Below, piece after piece: positions 49,296 through 57,875 of a stretch of DNA of 64,000 nt. Under the pieces are notes generated by a model. It made no database searches. It worked only from the letters and a program-made list of their open reading frames with translations, and was not told the origin of the DNA. A program made the position numbers and the translations under genes. The first letter of the stretch is position 1. Each line of letters starts with the position of its first letter. The stretch is taken from assembly GCF_014205685.1 (NCBI RefSeq), contig NZ_JACIIU010000001.1, positions 124,001 through 188,000 on the forward strand. The letters run 5' to 3'. The stretch is from Paenochrobactrum gallinarii (lineage in GTDB: Bacteria > Pseudomonadota > Alphaproteobacteria > Rhizobiales > Rhizobiaceae).

Positions 49296-49718
49296 ATGAC
49301 AGCCGTCTATGACGATAATAATATTTTTTCCAAAATCCTGCGCGGTGAAATTCCGGCTCATCGTGTTTATGAAAATGATGATGTTCTGGCATTTATGGAT
49401 GTGATGCCACAAAGCAACGGCCACACATTAGTGATCCCGAAAACCCCTTCACGCAATCTGCTGGATGCTGCACCTGAGACACTGAGCGCACTGATGAAAG
49501 CCGTACAACATGTAGCAAAGGCTGCGAAGACAGCCTTTGAAGCAGACGGCATTACCATCATGCAGTTTAATGAACCTGCCGCCGGCCAGACTGTTTATCA
49601 CCTGCACTTCCATATTATCCCGCGCTATGAAGGTATCGATCTGAAGCCACATAGCGGTAAGATGGAAGATAATGGAATACTATCCGCCAATGCCGAAAAG
49701 CTACGCGCACAGCTTTAA
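49296..49718 (+). CDS. HIT-family nucleotide hydrolase
   Basis: Protein of 140 residues of the Hint-like branch, hydrolysing AMP-lysine or similar nucleotide conjugates in characterised relatives. The histidine triad is complete (HLHFHIIP), with IFSKILRGEIPAHRVYEND at the start and GHTLVIPKTPSRNLLDA in the middle. GGAG precedes ATG 49296. It ends the ridA-GDPD-GNAT-HIT gene run and is followed by a strong terminator. Confidence 0.94.
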   Translation: MTAVYDDNNIFSKILRGEIPAHRVYENDDVLAFMDVMPQSNGHTLVIPKTPSRNLLDAAPETLSALMKAVQHVAKAAKTAFEADGITIMQFNEPAAGQTVYHLHFHIIPRYEGIDLKPHSGKMEDNGILSANAEKLRAQL

Positions 49719-49731
49719 ACGGACAATAAAA

Positions 49732-49758
49732 AACGCCGCTTCAAAAGCGGCGTTTTCT
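49732..49758 (+). terminator. Terminator after the HIT gene
   Basis: AACGCCGCT / AGCGGCGTT, a 9-bp perfect stem with a 5-nt loop followed by TTCTTT; As on the other side make it potentially bidirectional for the convergent dipeptidase gene. Confidence 0.9.
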
Positions 49759-49790
49759 TTAAGAGAATAATCTTAAGATTAAACTCAATT

Positions 49791-49838
49791 AAGCGCGCCT
49801 ATTAAGCGCCCCCATCAAGCGCCCCCATCAAGCGCCCC
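49791..49838. repeat. 13-bp tandem repeat at the dipeptidase stop
   Basis: AAGCGCGCCTATT, AAGCGCCCCCATC, AAGCGCCCCCATC and a partial AAGCGCCCC follow head to tail. The second and third units are identical. The run covers the stop codon and the bases after it. Confidence 0.8.
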
Positions 49839-50868
49839 AAGTGCGTTCCAGCACACGGATCCAGTTGTCATGCGCAATCTTGTTGATTGATTCCTGATCA
49901 TAACCATGCGCACGCAGAGCATCGATCAGCTTTGGCAGACCGGTTGCATCGCCGATTTCTGTTGAAATCGCGGTGCCGTCAAAGTCGGAACCAAGTGCCA
50001 CATGATCAATACCCATACGCTCAACCATATAATCAATGTGACGGATCATTTCTGACAATGGCAGGTTCAGGTCTCGCACGCCTTCGCTGTGCAGGAAGGA
50101 AACGCCGAAGTTAAGACCGGCCAGACCACCAGTGTCGCGGATCGCATCCATCTGCTTGTCGGTCAGATTGCGGCTATGCGGGCAAACGCCATGCGCATTG
50201 GAGTGCGAGGCCACCAGCGGCGCATCGGAAAGCTTGGCAATATCCCAGAAGCCCTTCTCATTCATATGAGAAAGATCGATCATCACTTTCAGCTCGTTAC
50301 AAGCTTTGATCAGACGCTTACCCGCATCGGTGAGGCCCGGACCGATGTCCGGCGAACTATTGAAGCGGAAAGGCACACCATATGCAAAAATGTTCGGGCG
50401 GCTCCAAACCGGACCAAGGCTGCGTAGGCCAGCCTGATGCATCACATAAAGCTCATCCAGACCATCGCTGATCGCTTCAACGCCTTCAATATGGAAAACA
50501 GCAGCAAAAGCACCATCTGCCATCGACTGGCGAATGTCGGAAGCCGTACGGCAAACGCGGAAACCGCCATTTGCAGCCATTTCGATTCGGGTCAGCAAAG
50601 CCGCCATTGCCAATGTTGTGTTCAGCGCATCGCTATGGGCAGGCGTCTCGAAGTTACCTTCTGCATTCAGCTCTTTTGACGGGCTTGGAACATAAATAGC
50701 GCACAAACCACCTGCCAGACCACCGGTCTTTGAACGTGGCAGGTCGATGTGACCAACCGGTTCACCATTAATAAAACGCGCCTCAGGATTCGGCTCAGCA
50801 GATGTCCACAAACGCAGTAAAACATCGTTATGGCCATCAAAAACTGGGGTAATCGGAGCTGTTGTCAT
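49828..50868 (-). CDS. Membrane-dipeptidase-family (M19) zinc dipeptidase
   Basis: Renal-dipeptidase-type enzyme of 346 residues, expected to cleave dipeptides with a C-terminal D- or L-residue. The zinc ligands are all present: H13 and D15 (FDGHND), E128 (FHIEGVEAI), H201 (MIDLSHMNEKG) and H222 (ASHSNAHGV), plus the GSDFDG aspartate. There is no signal peptide, so it is likely cytoplasmic. The C-terminus falls in a 13-bp tandem repeat. It is divergent from the peptide ABC transporter, which fits a role on imported peptides. Confidence 0.93.
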   Translation of the reverse strand: MTTAPITPVFDGHNDVLLRLWTSAEPNPEARFINGEPVGHIDLPRSKTGGLAGGLCAIYVPSPSKELNAEGNFETPAHSDALNTTLAMAALLTRIEMAANGGFRVCRTASDIRQSMADGAFAAVFHIEGVEAISDGLDELYVMHQAGLRSLGPVWSRPNIFAYGVPFRFNSSPDIGPGLTDAGKRLIKACNELKVMIDLSHMNEKGFWDIAKLSDAPLVASHSNAHGVCPHSRNLTDKQMDAIRDTGGLAGLNFGVSFLHSEGVRDLNLPLSEMIRHIDYMVERMGIDHVALGSDFDGTAISTEIGDATGLPKLIDALRAHGYDQESINKIAHDNWIRVLERTWGA

Positions 50869-51190
50869 AACCAGATATGCCTTTATCAGTCTTGGAATTT
50901 AAAGCTTGAAGCTTATCACTATGTAAGGCTTACGCTCTTAGACATAAATTGCCAATGCGTTTTATGCATATGTTAGAAATCGCTTGCATAAGTTGGCCAT
51001 TTATTTTAGCGAGCCCTAATCCATTTCCTCATTATGCATTCTGTGCATGACCGTTGCAAATTCTGCATTGGAACCCGCAAACCCACTCATGATACTGGAT
51101 GCTTGGAAAAATGCGCCTGGCGGTAATGCTATTGGGATGGCGCTTTTATGGCAGTTGCGAACGCAATTGCTTTAACAGGGAGAATAAAAA
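50869..51190. other. Divergent promoter region of the peptide locus
   Basis: 322 bp between the dipeptidase gene and the binding-protein gene. It contains an ATGCA-ttctg-TGCAT palindrome (51034-51048) and several further TGCAT/ATGCA copies. I could not assign promoters with confidence, and no gene was seen. Confidence 0.5.
51034..51048. promoter_or_regulatory. Palindrome ATGCA-N5-TGCAT, possible operator
   Basis: Dyad of 5-bp arms with 5-bp spacer, in a region where ATGCAT/TGCAT recurs (for example near 50974 and 50985). The regulator is unknown. Confidence 0.35.
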
Positions 51191-52789
51191 ATGATTTCGA
51201 GACGTAATTTCCTGGCAGGTGCCGCAGCGGTACCTTTCCTGTCTTACGCAAGCCTGTTGCCAGCTGTTGCTGCCGGCCGTCAGGACATTCTCGTTGTTGC
51301 TCAGACGCTCGACAACATGACGAGCCTTGATCCGCATGAAAGCTTTGAAGCTGTCGGCAGTGAAATCTGCAACAACATGTATCAGCGTCTTGTTCATCCA
51401 AGCCTGACCAATCCGGAAGAAATCGAAGGCGGCGTTGCTTCTTCATGGGAAGCTGACGAAGAAGGCAAAGTCTTCACCTTCAAAATGAACCCGGATGCAA
51501 AATTTGCCAGCGGCGCACCTGTAACTGCTGAAGACGCTGTCTTCTCCCTGCAGCGCGCTATCAAGATGAATAAGGGCGCAGCCTTCATCATCGGTCAGTT
51601 CGGCTTCACACCGGAAAACGTTGAACAGTGGATCACTGTCGTTGACGATTCCACCATCAAGCTTTCGCTCGAAACCCCGACCTCCCTCTCCTTCCTGCTC
51701 TATTGTTTGTCTGCAAGCATCGGCAGCATTGTCGAGAAGAAGGTTGTGATGGAAAACGCCAATGGCGACGACATGGGTAACGGCTGGTTGCAGAAGAACA
51801 GCGCCGGTTCCGGTGAGTGGACCCTCGTTTCCTGGAAGCCAAGCGAAAGCGTAGTGATGAACTACAACCCGCATGGTCTCTACAAAGGCAATGTAAAGCG
51901 CATCATGCTGCGTCACGTTGCTGATCCGTCTTCACAGCTTCTCATGTTGCAGAAGGGTGATGTTGATATTGCACGTAACCTGACCACCGAACAGTTGCGC
52001 GTCATCAACGACGACGAAAACTACAACATGGTTCGCCAGAGCGTCAGCGGCATCATGCTGATGTCCTTGAACCAGAGCAATGAAAAGCTGACCAATCCTA
52101 AGCTTTGGGAAGCAATCAAGTGGGCTGTAGATTACGACGGCATCCAGCAGAACATTGTTCCATTGCAGTACAAGGTTCACCAGACCATTGTTCCTGAAGG
52201 ATTCCCGGGTGCAATCACTGACAAGCCGTTCAAGCGCGACCTTGAAAAGGCAAAAGCTTTGATGGCTGAAGCTGGTCTTCAAGATGGTTTCACCATCAAA
52301 ATGGATCACTACTCTGCACAGCCAAGCCCGGATATTGCTCAGGCAATTCAGGCAAATCTCGCAGATATCGGCATTAAAGTTGAATTGCTGGCCGCTGAAA
52401 ACCGTCAGGTTCTCACCAAAATGCGCGCTCGCGAACATGAAATTGCACTGACTTCTTGGGGTTCAGACTATTTTGATCCGAACACCAACGCGTCTGTGTT
52501 CTGCATCAATGAAGACAATTCTGACAATGCATTCACCAAGCCTTTTGCATGGCGCTCGCATTACCAGAACGAAGAGTTCATGAAAAAAGCTATTGCTGCC
52601 CGCGATGAAAAAGATCCGGCAACCCGCATCAAGCTTTATGGCGAACTTCAGCGTGAATTCATGGCTAACAGCCCGTTCATCGTCATGATGCAAAAATTTG
52701 AAACTGCTGCTTGCCGCAAAGATGTGACAGGCATGCGTCTGGGTGTGCTTTCAGACAGCCACTCCTATGCAGGGATCGCGAAGGCGTGA
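51191..52789 (+). CDS. Peptide ABC transporter substrate-binding protein (family 5)
   Basis: Periplasmic receptor of a Dpp/Opp-type importer. It has 532 residues. The N-terminus has a twin-arginine-like signal (SRRNFLAGAAAVPFL), cleaved near AVAA. The family-5 body is complete (LDPHESFEAVGSEICNNMYQRL, LNQSNEKLTNPKLWEAIKWA). The gene starts the operon SBP-permease-permease-ATPase-ATPase-serine hydrolase, with overlapping TGATG to the first permease. Peptide specificity cannot be read, but the flanking dipeptidase and D-aminopeptidase-like genes suggest short D-residue peptides. Confidence 0.93.
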   Translation: MISRRNFLAGAAAVPFLSYASLLPAVAAGRQDILVVAQTLDNMTSLDPHESFEAVGSEICNNMYQRLVHPSLTNPEEIEGGVASSWEADEEGKVFTFKMNPDAKFASGAPVTAEDAVFSLQRAIKMNKGAAFIIGQFGFTPENVEQWITVVDDSTIKLSLETPTSLSFLLYCLSASIGSIVEKKVVMENANGDDMGNGWLQKNSAGSGEWTLVSWKPSESVVMNYNPHGLYKGNVKRIMLRHVADPSSQLLMLQKGDVDIARNLTTEQLRVINDDENYNMVRQSVSGIMLMSLNQSNEKLTNPKLWEAIKWAVDYDGIQQNIVPLQYKVHQTIVPEGFPGAITDKPFKRDLEKAKALMAEAGLQDGFTIKMDHYSAQPSPDIAQAIQANLADIGIKVELLAAENRQVLTKMRAREHEIALTSWGSDYFDPNTNASVFCINEDNSDNAFTKPFAWRSHYQNEEFMKKAIAARDEKDPATRIKLYGELQREFMANSPFIVMMQKFETAACRKDVTGMRLGVLSDSHSYAGIAKA

Positions 52790-53799
52790 TGAGGAAACTC
52801 CAAAAATTGACTGGTGTACTGGGCAGCGTGTTAATCACGCTGTTCGGTCTTATGGTTATCACTTTTATGATCGGCCGCGTTATGCCGGTCGACCCGGTTA
52901 TTGCTGCGGTCGGCGATAATGCTCCGGAAGCCGTTATCCAGCGTGTACGCGCGGAAATGGGTCTGGATCAGCCAATGATCGTTCAGTTCTTTAATTATAT
53001 CAGCCAGGTATTACACGGCGATCTGGGCAATTCTATTTTGACCAGAAATCCGGTCACCACTGACATCGTCCGTTATTTCCCGGCGACGTTGGAACTTGCA
53101 ACATATGCACTGATCATTTCCGCAGCCATCGGTATTCCGCTTGGTGTGTGGGCTGCTGTGCGTCAGGGTTCATGGCTTGACCAGACCATCCGTGTTATCT
53201 GCCTTGCCGGTCACTCGGTGCCGGTCTTTGTTTTGGCGTTGATTTCCCTGCTGCTATTCTATGCAACCTTGGATGTTGCCCCTGGCCCTGGCCGTCAGGA
53301 CATCATCTATGAAGGCATGATCACCCATGTCACAGGTATCATGACGATTGATACGCTGCTTGATGGTGATTGGGATGCTTTTGTTGATGCTGTGAAGCAC
53401 TTACTGCAGCCAGTTCTGATCCTTGCTTATTTCAGCATGGCTTATATTACCCGTATGACCCGGGCATTCATGCTTGACGCGCTCAAAGGTGAATATGTCA
53501 TCACCGCGCGTGCAAAAGGCCTGTCGCTCAAAGCCGTCATCTGGAAACATGCATTTCCGACTGTCGCAGTTCAGCTCGTGACCGTTCTTGCCCTCACCTA
53601 TGCAGGCTTGCTTGAAGGTGCAGTGGTAACCGAAACAGTCTTTAGCTGGCCGGGCCTTGGACAATATCTGACCGTCTCTTTGATGAACGCAGATATGAAT
53701 CCGGTCGTTGGCGCCACTTTGCTGATCGGCGTGATTTATGTTGGCCTCAATCTTCTGGCCGATATCCTCTATAAAGTACTGGATCCACGTGTCCGATGA
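52789..53799 (+). CDS. Peptide ABC transporter permease, DppB type
   Basis: First membrane subunit of the importer. It has 336 residues and six helices: one N-terminal (LGSVLITLFGLMVITFMIGR), a conserved periplasmic loop (RVMPVDPVIAAVGDNAPEAV), and five in the permease core. The EAA-type coupling loop is YVITARAKGLSLKAVIWKHA. ATG 52789 overlaps the upstream stop, and the end overlaps the next permease by 4 bp (ATGA), so translation is coupled throughout. The frame is open 26 codons earlier inside the SBP gene, without support. Confidence 0.95.
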   Translation: MRKLQKLTGVLGSVLITLFGLMVITFMIGRVMPVDPVIAAVGDNAPEAVIQRVRAEMGLDQPMIVQFFNYISQVLHGDLGNSILTRNPVTTDIVRYFPATLELATYALIISAAIGIPLGVWAAVRQGSWLDQTIRVICLAGHSVPVFVLALISLLLFYATLDVAPGPGRQDIIYEGMITHVTGIMTIDTLLDGDWDAFVDAVKHLLQPVLILAYFSMAYITRMTRAFMLDALKGEYVITARAKGLSLKAVIWKHAFPTVAVQLVTVLALTYAGLLEGAVVTETVFSWPGLGQYLTVSLMNADMNPVVGATLLIGVIYVGLNLLADILYKVLDPRVR

Positions 53800-54698
53800 T
53801 AACATCTAGCTTTAGAAATTGGGCTTTGAACGAAACCCCGTCTTCCCGTGCACAAGCTGCATGGGGACGCCGTTATCGCCTGTGGCTCAACCTCAAAGGC
53901 AACCCGCTGGCCATGTTTGGTCTGGTTGTCATTCTGGCCTTTGTTTTGCTGTCGATCTTTGCGCCTTTGCTGGCACCATATGATCCAAGCGCGCAAAACC
54001 TGGCTAATCGCTTGTCAGCACCCACAGCTGAACATTGGTTTGGCACCGACGAACTGGGGCGCGATATTCTCTCGCGCATCCTTTACGGCGGCCGCGTTAC
54101 TATGGGTATGGTGATTGCAGTCGTTATTCTGGTGGCACCAATCGGTCTGGCAGTTGGTTGTATTGCCGGTTATTACGGCGGTATCGTTGATACAGCTTTG
54201 ATGCGCATTACCGACGTGTTCCTGGCTTTCCCGCGCCTTATCCTTGCATTGGCTTTTGTTGCTGCATTGCGTCCGGGTGTTGAAAGTGCGGTTCTCGCTA
54301 TTGCGCTCACCGCTTGGCCGCCATATGCGCGCCTTGCACGTGCTGAAACAATGACCATCCGCAACAGCGACTTCATTGCCGCTTGTAAGCTGACCGGTGC
54401 ATCGTCCAAGCGCATTATTGCACGCCATATCGCACCATTATGCGTACCGAGCCTGATCGTTCGTATTACGCTTGATATGAGCTCCATCATTCTGACCGCC
54501 GCAAGCCTTGGCTTCCTCGGCATGGGTGCGCAGCCACCTTCACCGGAATGGGGTGCGATGATTGCAACTGCCAAGCGTTTCATTTTCGAACAATGGTGGG
54601 TCGCGACCATCCCGGGTCTCGCAATCTTCTTTGTTTCGCTCGCATTCAACTTTCTGGGCGACGGTCTTCGTGACGTGCTCGATCCGAAGCAGAACTAG
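53796..54698 (+). CDS. Peptide ABC transporter permease, DppC type
   Basis: Second membrane subunit, 300 residues. It starts with the OppC-type N-terminal segment and a first helix (MFGLVVILAFVLLSIFAPLL), then APYDPSAQNLANRL and GTDELGRDILSRILYGGRV, the strong DppC signature, and the coupling loop NSDFIAACKLTGASSKRIIA. It overlaps the DppB-type gene by ATGA and is followed by the first ATPase 9 bp later. Confidence 0.95.
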   Translation: MITSSFRNWALNETPSSRAQAAWGRRYRLWLNLKGNPLAMFGLVVILAFVLLSIFAPLLAPYDPSAQNLANRLSAPTAEHWFGTDELGRDILSRILYGGRVTMGMVIAVVILVAPIGLAVGCIAGYYGGIVDTALMRITDVFLAFPRLILALAFVAALRPGVESAVLAIALTAWPPYARLARAETMTIRNSDFIAACKLTGASSKRIIARHIAPLCVPSLIVRITLDMSSIILTAASLGFLGMGAQPPSPEWGAMIATAKRFIFEQWWVATIPGLAIFFVSLAFNFLGDGLRDVLDPKQN

Positions 54699-54707
54699 GA
54701 CGGGACA

Positions 54708-55535
54708 ATGCTGGTTGATATCCAAAATTTACGTATCACCTTCGAAACGCGCACCAGCCGTTTCGAAGCTGTCCGCGGCCTTAATCTGAAGCTTGGCAAA
54801 GAAAAGCTCGGCATTGTGGGGGAATCCGGTTCCGGTAAGTCCCTCACCGCCCGTGCTTTGATGAAGCTTCTGCCGCCAATTGCACAGGTTCAAGCTGACA
54901 AGCTTGAATTCTTCGGCACTGACATCATGAAGGCGACTGAAGCCGACATGCGTAAGATCCGCGGCAAGCGTGCAGGCTTCATTCTTCAGGATCCTAAATA
55001 CTCACTGAATCCGGTTAAAACCATTGGTTCGCAGGTTGCCGAATCCTGGCGCACCCACAAAGGTGGTTCCGCCAAGCAAGCCAAAGAAGCAGCCGTTGAT
55101 TTGCTCGATCAGGTGATGATCCGCAATCCGGGCGATGTGGCCAAGCTTTATCCGCATGAAGTTTCCGGTGGTATGGGGCAGCGCGTCATGATCGCCATGA
55201 TGCTTGCACCCGATCCGGAAGTTCTGATCGCGGATGAACCGACCTCAGCGCTCGATGCGACTGTTCAGGCTGAAATCTTGCGCCTTATTGACGATCTCGT
55301 CTCCAAGCGCGGCATGGGTCTTATTCTGATCAGCCACGATCTGCCATTGGTTTCGCATTTCTGCGACCGCGTTATGGTGATGTATTCCGGTCAGGTTATG
55401 GAAGAGCTTAAAGCTTCCGAGCTGACCCGTGCGTCGCATCCATATACGCAAGGTCTGCTTAACTGCATTCCTTCGCTGACGCATCCAAAAGAACGTCTGC
55501 CTATCCTCACCCGCGATTCAGATTGGTTGAAATAA
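54708..55535 (+). CDS. Peptide ABC transporter ATPase, DppD type
   Basis: Cytoplasmic ATPase subunit of 275 residues. Walker A is GESGSGKS, the Q-loop lies in FILQDPKYSLNPVKTI, the signature is EVSGGMGQR (a variant of LSGGQ), Walker B is VLIADEPTSALD and the switch histidine lies in LISHDLPLV. The C-terminal PYTQGLLNCIPSL segment is the Opp/Dpp extension. It lacks the iron-sulfur cysteine cluster reported for E. coli DppD, as far as I can see. Its stop overlaps the next start. Confidence 0.95.
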   Translation: MLVDIQNLRITFETRTSRFEAVRGLNLKLGKEKLGIVGESGSGKSLTARALMKLLPPIAQVQADKLEFFGTDIMKATEADMRKIRGKRAGFILQDPKYSLNPVKTIGSQVAESWRTHKGGSAKQAKEAAVDLLDQVMIRNPGDVAKLYPHEVSGGMGQRVMIAMMLAPDPEVLIADEPTSALDATVQAEILRLIDDLVSKRGMGLILISHDLPLVSHFCDRVMVMYSGQVMEELKASELTRASHPYTQGLLNCIPSLTHPKERLPILTRDSDWLK

Positions 55536-56275
55536 TGATTTCTGTTGATCAGTTACGGATCAGTTTTGGCGAACGTGAAATCGTCAAGGGTGTATCCTTT
55601 GATGTCGCTAAAGGCGACAGTTTTGGTATTGTCGGCGAAAGTGGTTCCGGAAAATCAACGATTTTGCGCGCCATGGCCGGTTTGAACGAAAAGTGGTCAG
55701 GCCGCATTTCGTTCAATGGCAAAGATGCCCCATTGAAACGCCCGCCGGAGTTTTTCCGGCATGTGCAGATGGTGTTTCAGGATCCGTTCGGCTCCCTGCA
55801 TCCGCGCCAGACCATTGACCGGATCCTGAGCGAACTTTTGCTGGTTCACGGCATCGATAATATCGAGAAGCGCATTTCACAGGCACTTGAAGATGTTGCT
55901 CTGCCACAGGCAGCGCGTTTCCGTTTCCCTCACCAGTTGTCTGGTGGTCAGCGTCAGCGTGTGGCAATTGCCCGCGCGCTGATTGCTGAACCGGAAGTCT
56001 TGTTGCTTGACGAGCCAACCTCGGCACTCGACGTGTCCGTACAGGCCGAAATTCTCAACCTGTTGTCGGATTTACGTGCAGCCAAGAACCTCACTTATGT
56101 GCTCGTCAGCCACAATCTGGCTGTGATCACCCATCTGTGCCCTCGTCTGGGCGTTATGCAGTTTGGTGAGATGGTTGAAGTTTTGAGCGCGGAAGATCTG
56201 CGTGCAGGCAATACCAAACATCCGCATACCACAGAACTGCGTCAGCTAAGTGTAAGTCTGGAAGAACCAGCCTGA
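55535..56275 (+). CDS. Peptide ABC transporter ATPase, DppF type
   Basis: Second ATPase subunit, 246 residues and shorter than typical DppF (about 320). Walker A is GESGSGKS, the Q-loop lies in MVFQDPFGSLHPRQTI, the signature is QLSGGQRQR, Walker B is VLLLDEPTSALD and the switch histidine is in LVSHNLAV. The usual C-terminal Opp extension is nearly absent: only KHPHTTELRQLSVSLEE remains. It starts in the DppD-type stop (TAATG) and is 12 bp before the serine hydrolase gene. Confidence 0.94.
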   Translation: MISVDQLRISFGEREIVKGVSFDVAKGDSFGIVGESGSGKSTILRAMAGLNEKWSGRISFNGKDAPLKRPPEFFRHVQMVFQDPFGSLHPRQTIDRILSELLLVHGIDNIEKRISQALEDVALPQAARFRFPHQLSGGQRQRVAIARALIAEPEVLLLDEPTSALDVSVQAEILNLLSDLRAAKNLTYVLVSHNLAVITHLCPRLGVMQFGEMVEVLSAEDLRAGNTKHPHTTELRQLSVSLEEPA

Positions 56276-56287
56276 TCGGAGCTATCA

Positions 56288-57799
56288 ATGTCTTTGGAAC
56301 TAAACTGGGGCAAAGCCTCTGAACTGGCTAAAAGTTTTGCCGATGTCTGGTCTTTAGAAGAGCCAGGCGGTGCAATTGTCTGCTTTGATGCAAACGGTGT
56401 TCAGTTTGCACATGCGGGTGGTTTGGAGAGCCTGAGCACCCGCACAGCTTTCAGTGCGGATACAGTGGTTCGTTATGCTTCTGTGACCAAGCATGTTTTC
56501 TGTGCCATGGTTTTGCAACACAGCGATATCATCAAACTTGATGATCGCTTGGGGCAACATCTGCCGGAATTGCAGGCACCTTTAAGCGAAGTAACGGTTG
56601 GTCAGGCGCTCGATATGACCGCCGGCCTGCCTGACACCCGCGAATGCCTGACACTGCTTGGCCTTTCCGTTTATACGGAAACCGAAGCCAGGCGTCTGAT
56701 GGAATTTCTTGCCACATTCACAAGATTAAACTTTGAACCTGGTACAGAAATCTCCTATTCCAATACCGGCTACCGTCTGGTTGAAACCATTCTGGAACGT
56801 CACGGCTTCCGCTTCAACGATTTCGTTGAGCAAAAAATTGCTGCTGCACTTGGCACGTTTCTGACCGCACCTGATGTCTGGAATGACACAGTCGCAGGTC
56901 TGGCACCTGGCTATTGGCACAATGGTTCCAAATGGCAGTTAAGTGCAGCCGGTCTTCACATTTCTGCTTCGGGCAGTCTTGCAGGCAGCGCTAAAGCATT
57001 GGCTCTCTGGGGTCAGGCATTGGTTTGCAACGATCACGGTTTTGATGGCACCTTGGCGCAATTAGGCGCAGACCGTCACATGAAAGACGGCCGCGTTACC
57101 GGCTATGGTTTAGGCGTTCGCTGGAACAATATCGACGGCAAAAACTTTGTCGGCCATGGTGGTTCACATCCGGGCTACAAAACCTATCTGCTGCTTGATC
57201 CTGAAACAAAGACCGGCATTGCTGTTGTTGCCAACCGCGAAGACGTCAACACCTACAAGCTTGCCCGCGATGTGATGGCAGAGCTTCATGGTTTGGCACT
57301 TCCGGAAGCGTCAAGCACGCTGCCACAAGGTCTTTATGCCACCGAAACAGGCCCTTACTGGGTTCAGGTCGGCGCGGCATCCATCAACTATCTCGACAGC
57401 GAAGACACGCTCTACGATGTCGGCAATGGCGTATATTCATCCACCTCACCGTCCTCCCCTGTTTCATTGAAAGCAGAAGGTGACAAGCTGGTTGGTGAAA
57501 TCGGTTATGCTGCCCGTACTCTCTTAGCCGTTACGCCTAAAAAGGCCGGCACAGAACTGGACGGTCACTGGACTGCCGATCTTTATGGCGCGCAGTTTGA
57601 TATTGTTGATGGTCAAGTGGTGATGGGCATCGGCCCGATCCGCAACACCATGCCATTGGAAGATTTAGGTAACGGCCGTTGGCTCTTTACCCTGCATGAC
57701 GGGCCGTGGACAAAGCGTGTCTGCCTGCATCGCCTAGATGAAAATCGTGTTGAGCTGGTGTTAAGCCGCAGCCGTATGATGGAATACACACGTAAGTAA
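56288..57799 (+). CDS. S12 serine hydrolase, D-aminopeptidase (DAP)-like
   Basis: Protein of 503 residues and the right shape for D-aminopeptidase DAP of Ochrobactrum anthropi (520 residues): a beta-lactamase-fold catalytic domain (to about 330) plus two C-terminal beta-barrel domains. The catalytic set is S65-V-T-K68, Y157-S-N159 and H290-G-G292, within a few residues of the DAP positions as I recall them (S62, K65, Y153, H287). There is no signal peptide, so it is cytoplasmic. DAP releases N-terminal D-residues; an esterase or other S12 activity remains possible. It is the last gene of the peptide-import operon. Confidence 0.85.
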   Translation: MSLELNWGKASELAKSFADVWSLEEPGGAIVCFDANGVQFAHAGGLESLSTRTAFSADTVVRYASVTKHVFCAMVLQHSDIIKLDDRLGQHLPELQAPLSEVTVGQALDMTAGLPDTRECLTLLGLSVYTETEARRLMEFLATFTRLNFEPGTEISYSNTGYRLVETILERHGFRFNDFVEQKIAAALGTFLTAPDVWNDTVAGLAPGYWHNGSKWQLSAAGLHISASGSLAGSAKALALWGQALVCNDHGFDGTLAQLGADRHMKDGRVTGYGLGVRWNNIDGKNFVGHGGSHPGYKTYLLLDPETKTGIAVVANREDVNTYKLARDVMAELHGLALPEASSTLPQGLYATETGPYWVQVGAASINYLDSEDTLYDVGNGVYSSTSPSSPVSLKAEGDKLVGEIGYAARTLLAVTPKKAGTELDGHWTADLYGAQFDIVDGQVVMGIGPIRNTMPLEDLGNGRWLFTLHDGPWTKRVCLHRLDENRVELVLSRSRMMEYTRK

Positions 57800-57815
57800 A
57801 ATAATTTAAGATTAT

Positions 57816-57853
57816 AAAAAAGGGCGGAAGAGTTTAACTCTTCCGCCCTTTTT
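57816..57853 (+). terminator. Bidirectional terminator after the serine hydrolase gene
   Basis: A long perfect stem of A-rich then GGGCGGAAGAG and its complement CTCTTCCGCCC with T-tract on the plus strand and A-tract on the left. It ends both the peptide operon and the convergent DUF475 gene. Confidence 0.95.
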
Positions 57854-57875
57854 ATTTTACTTGAATTCTAAAATT

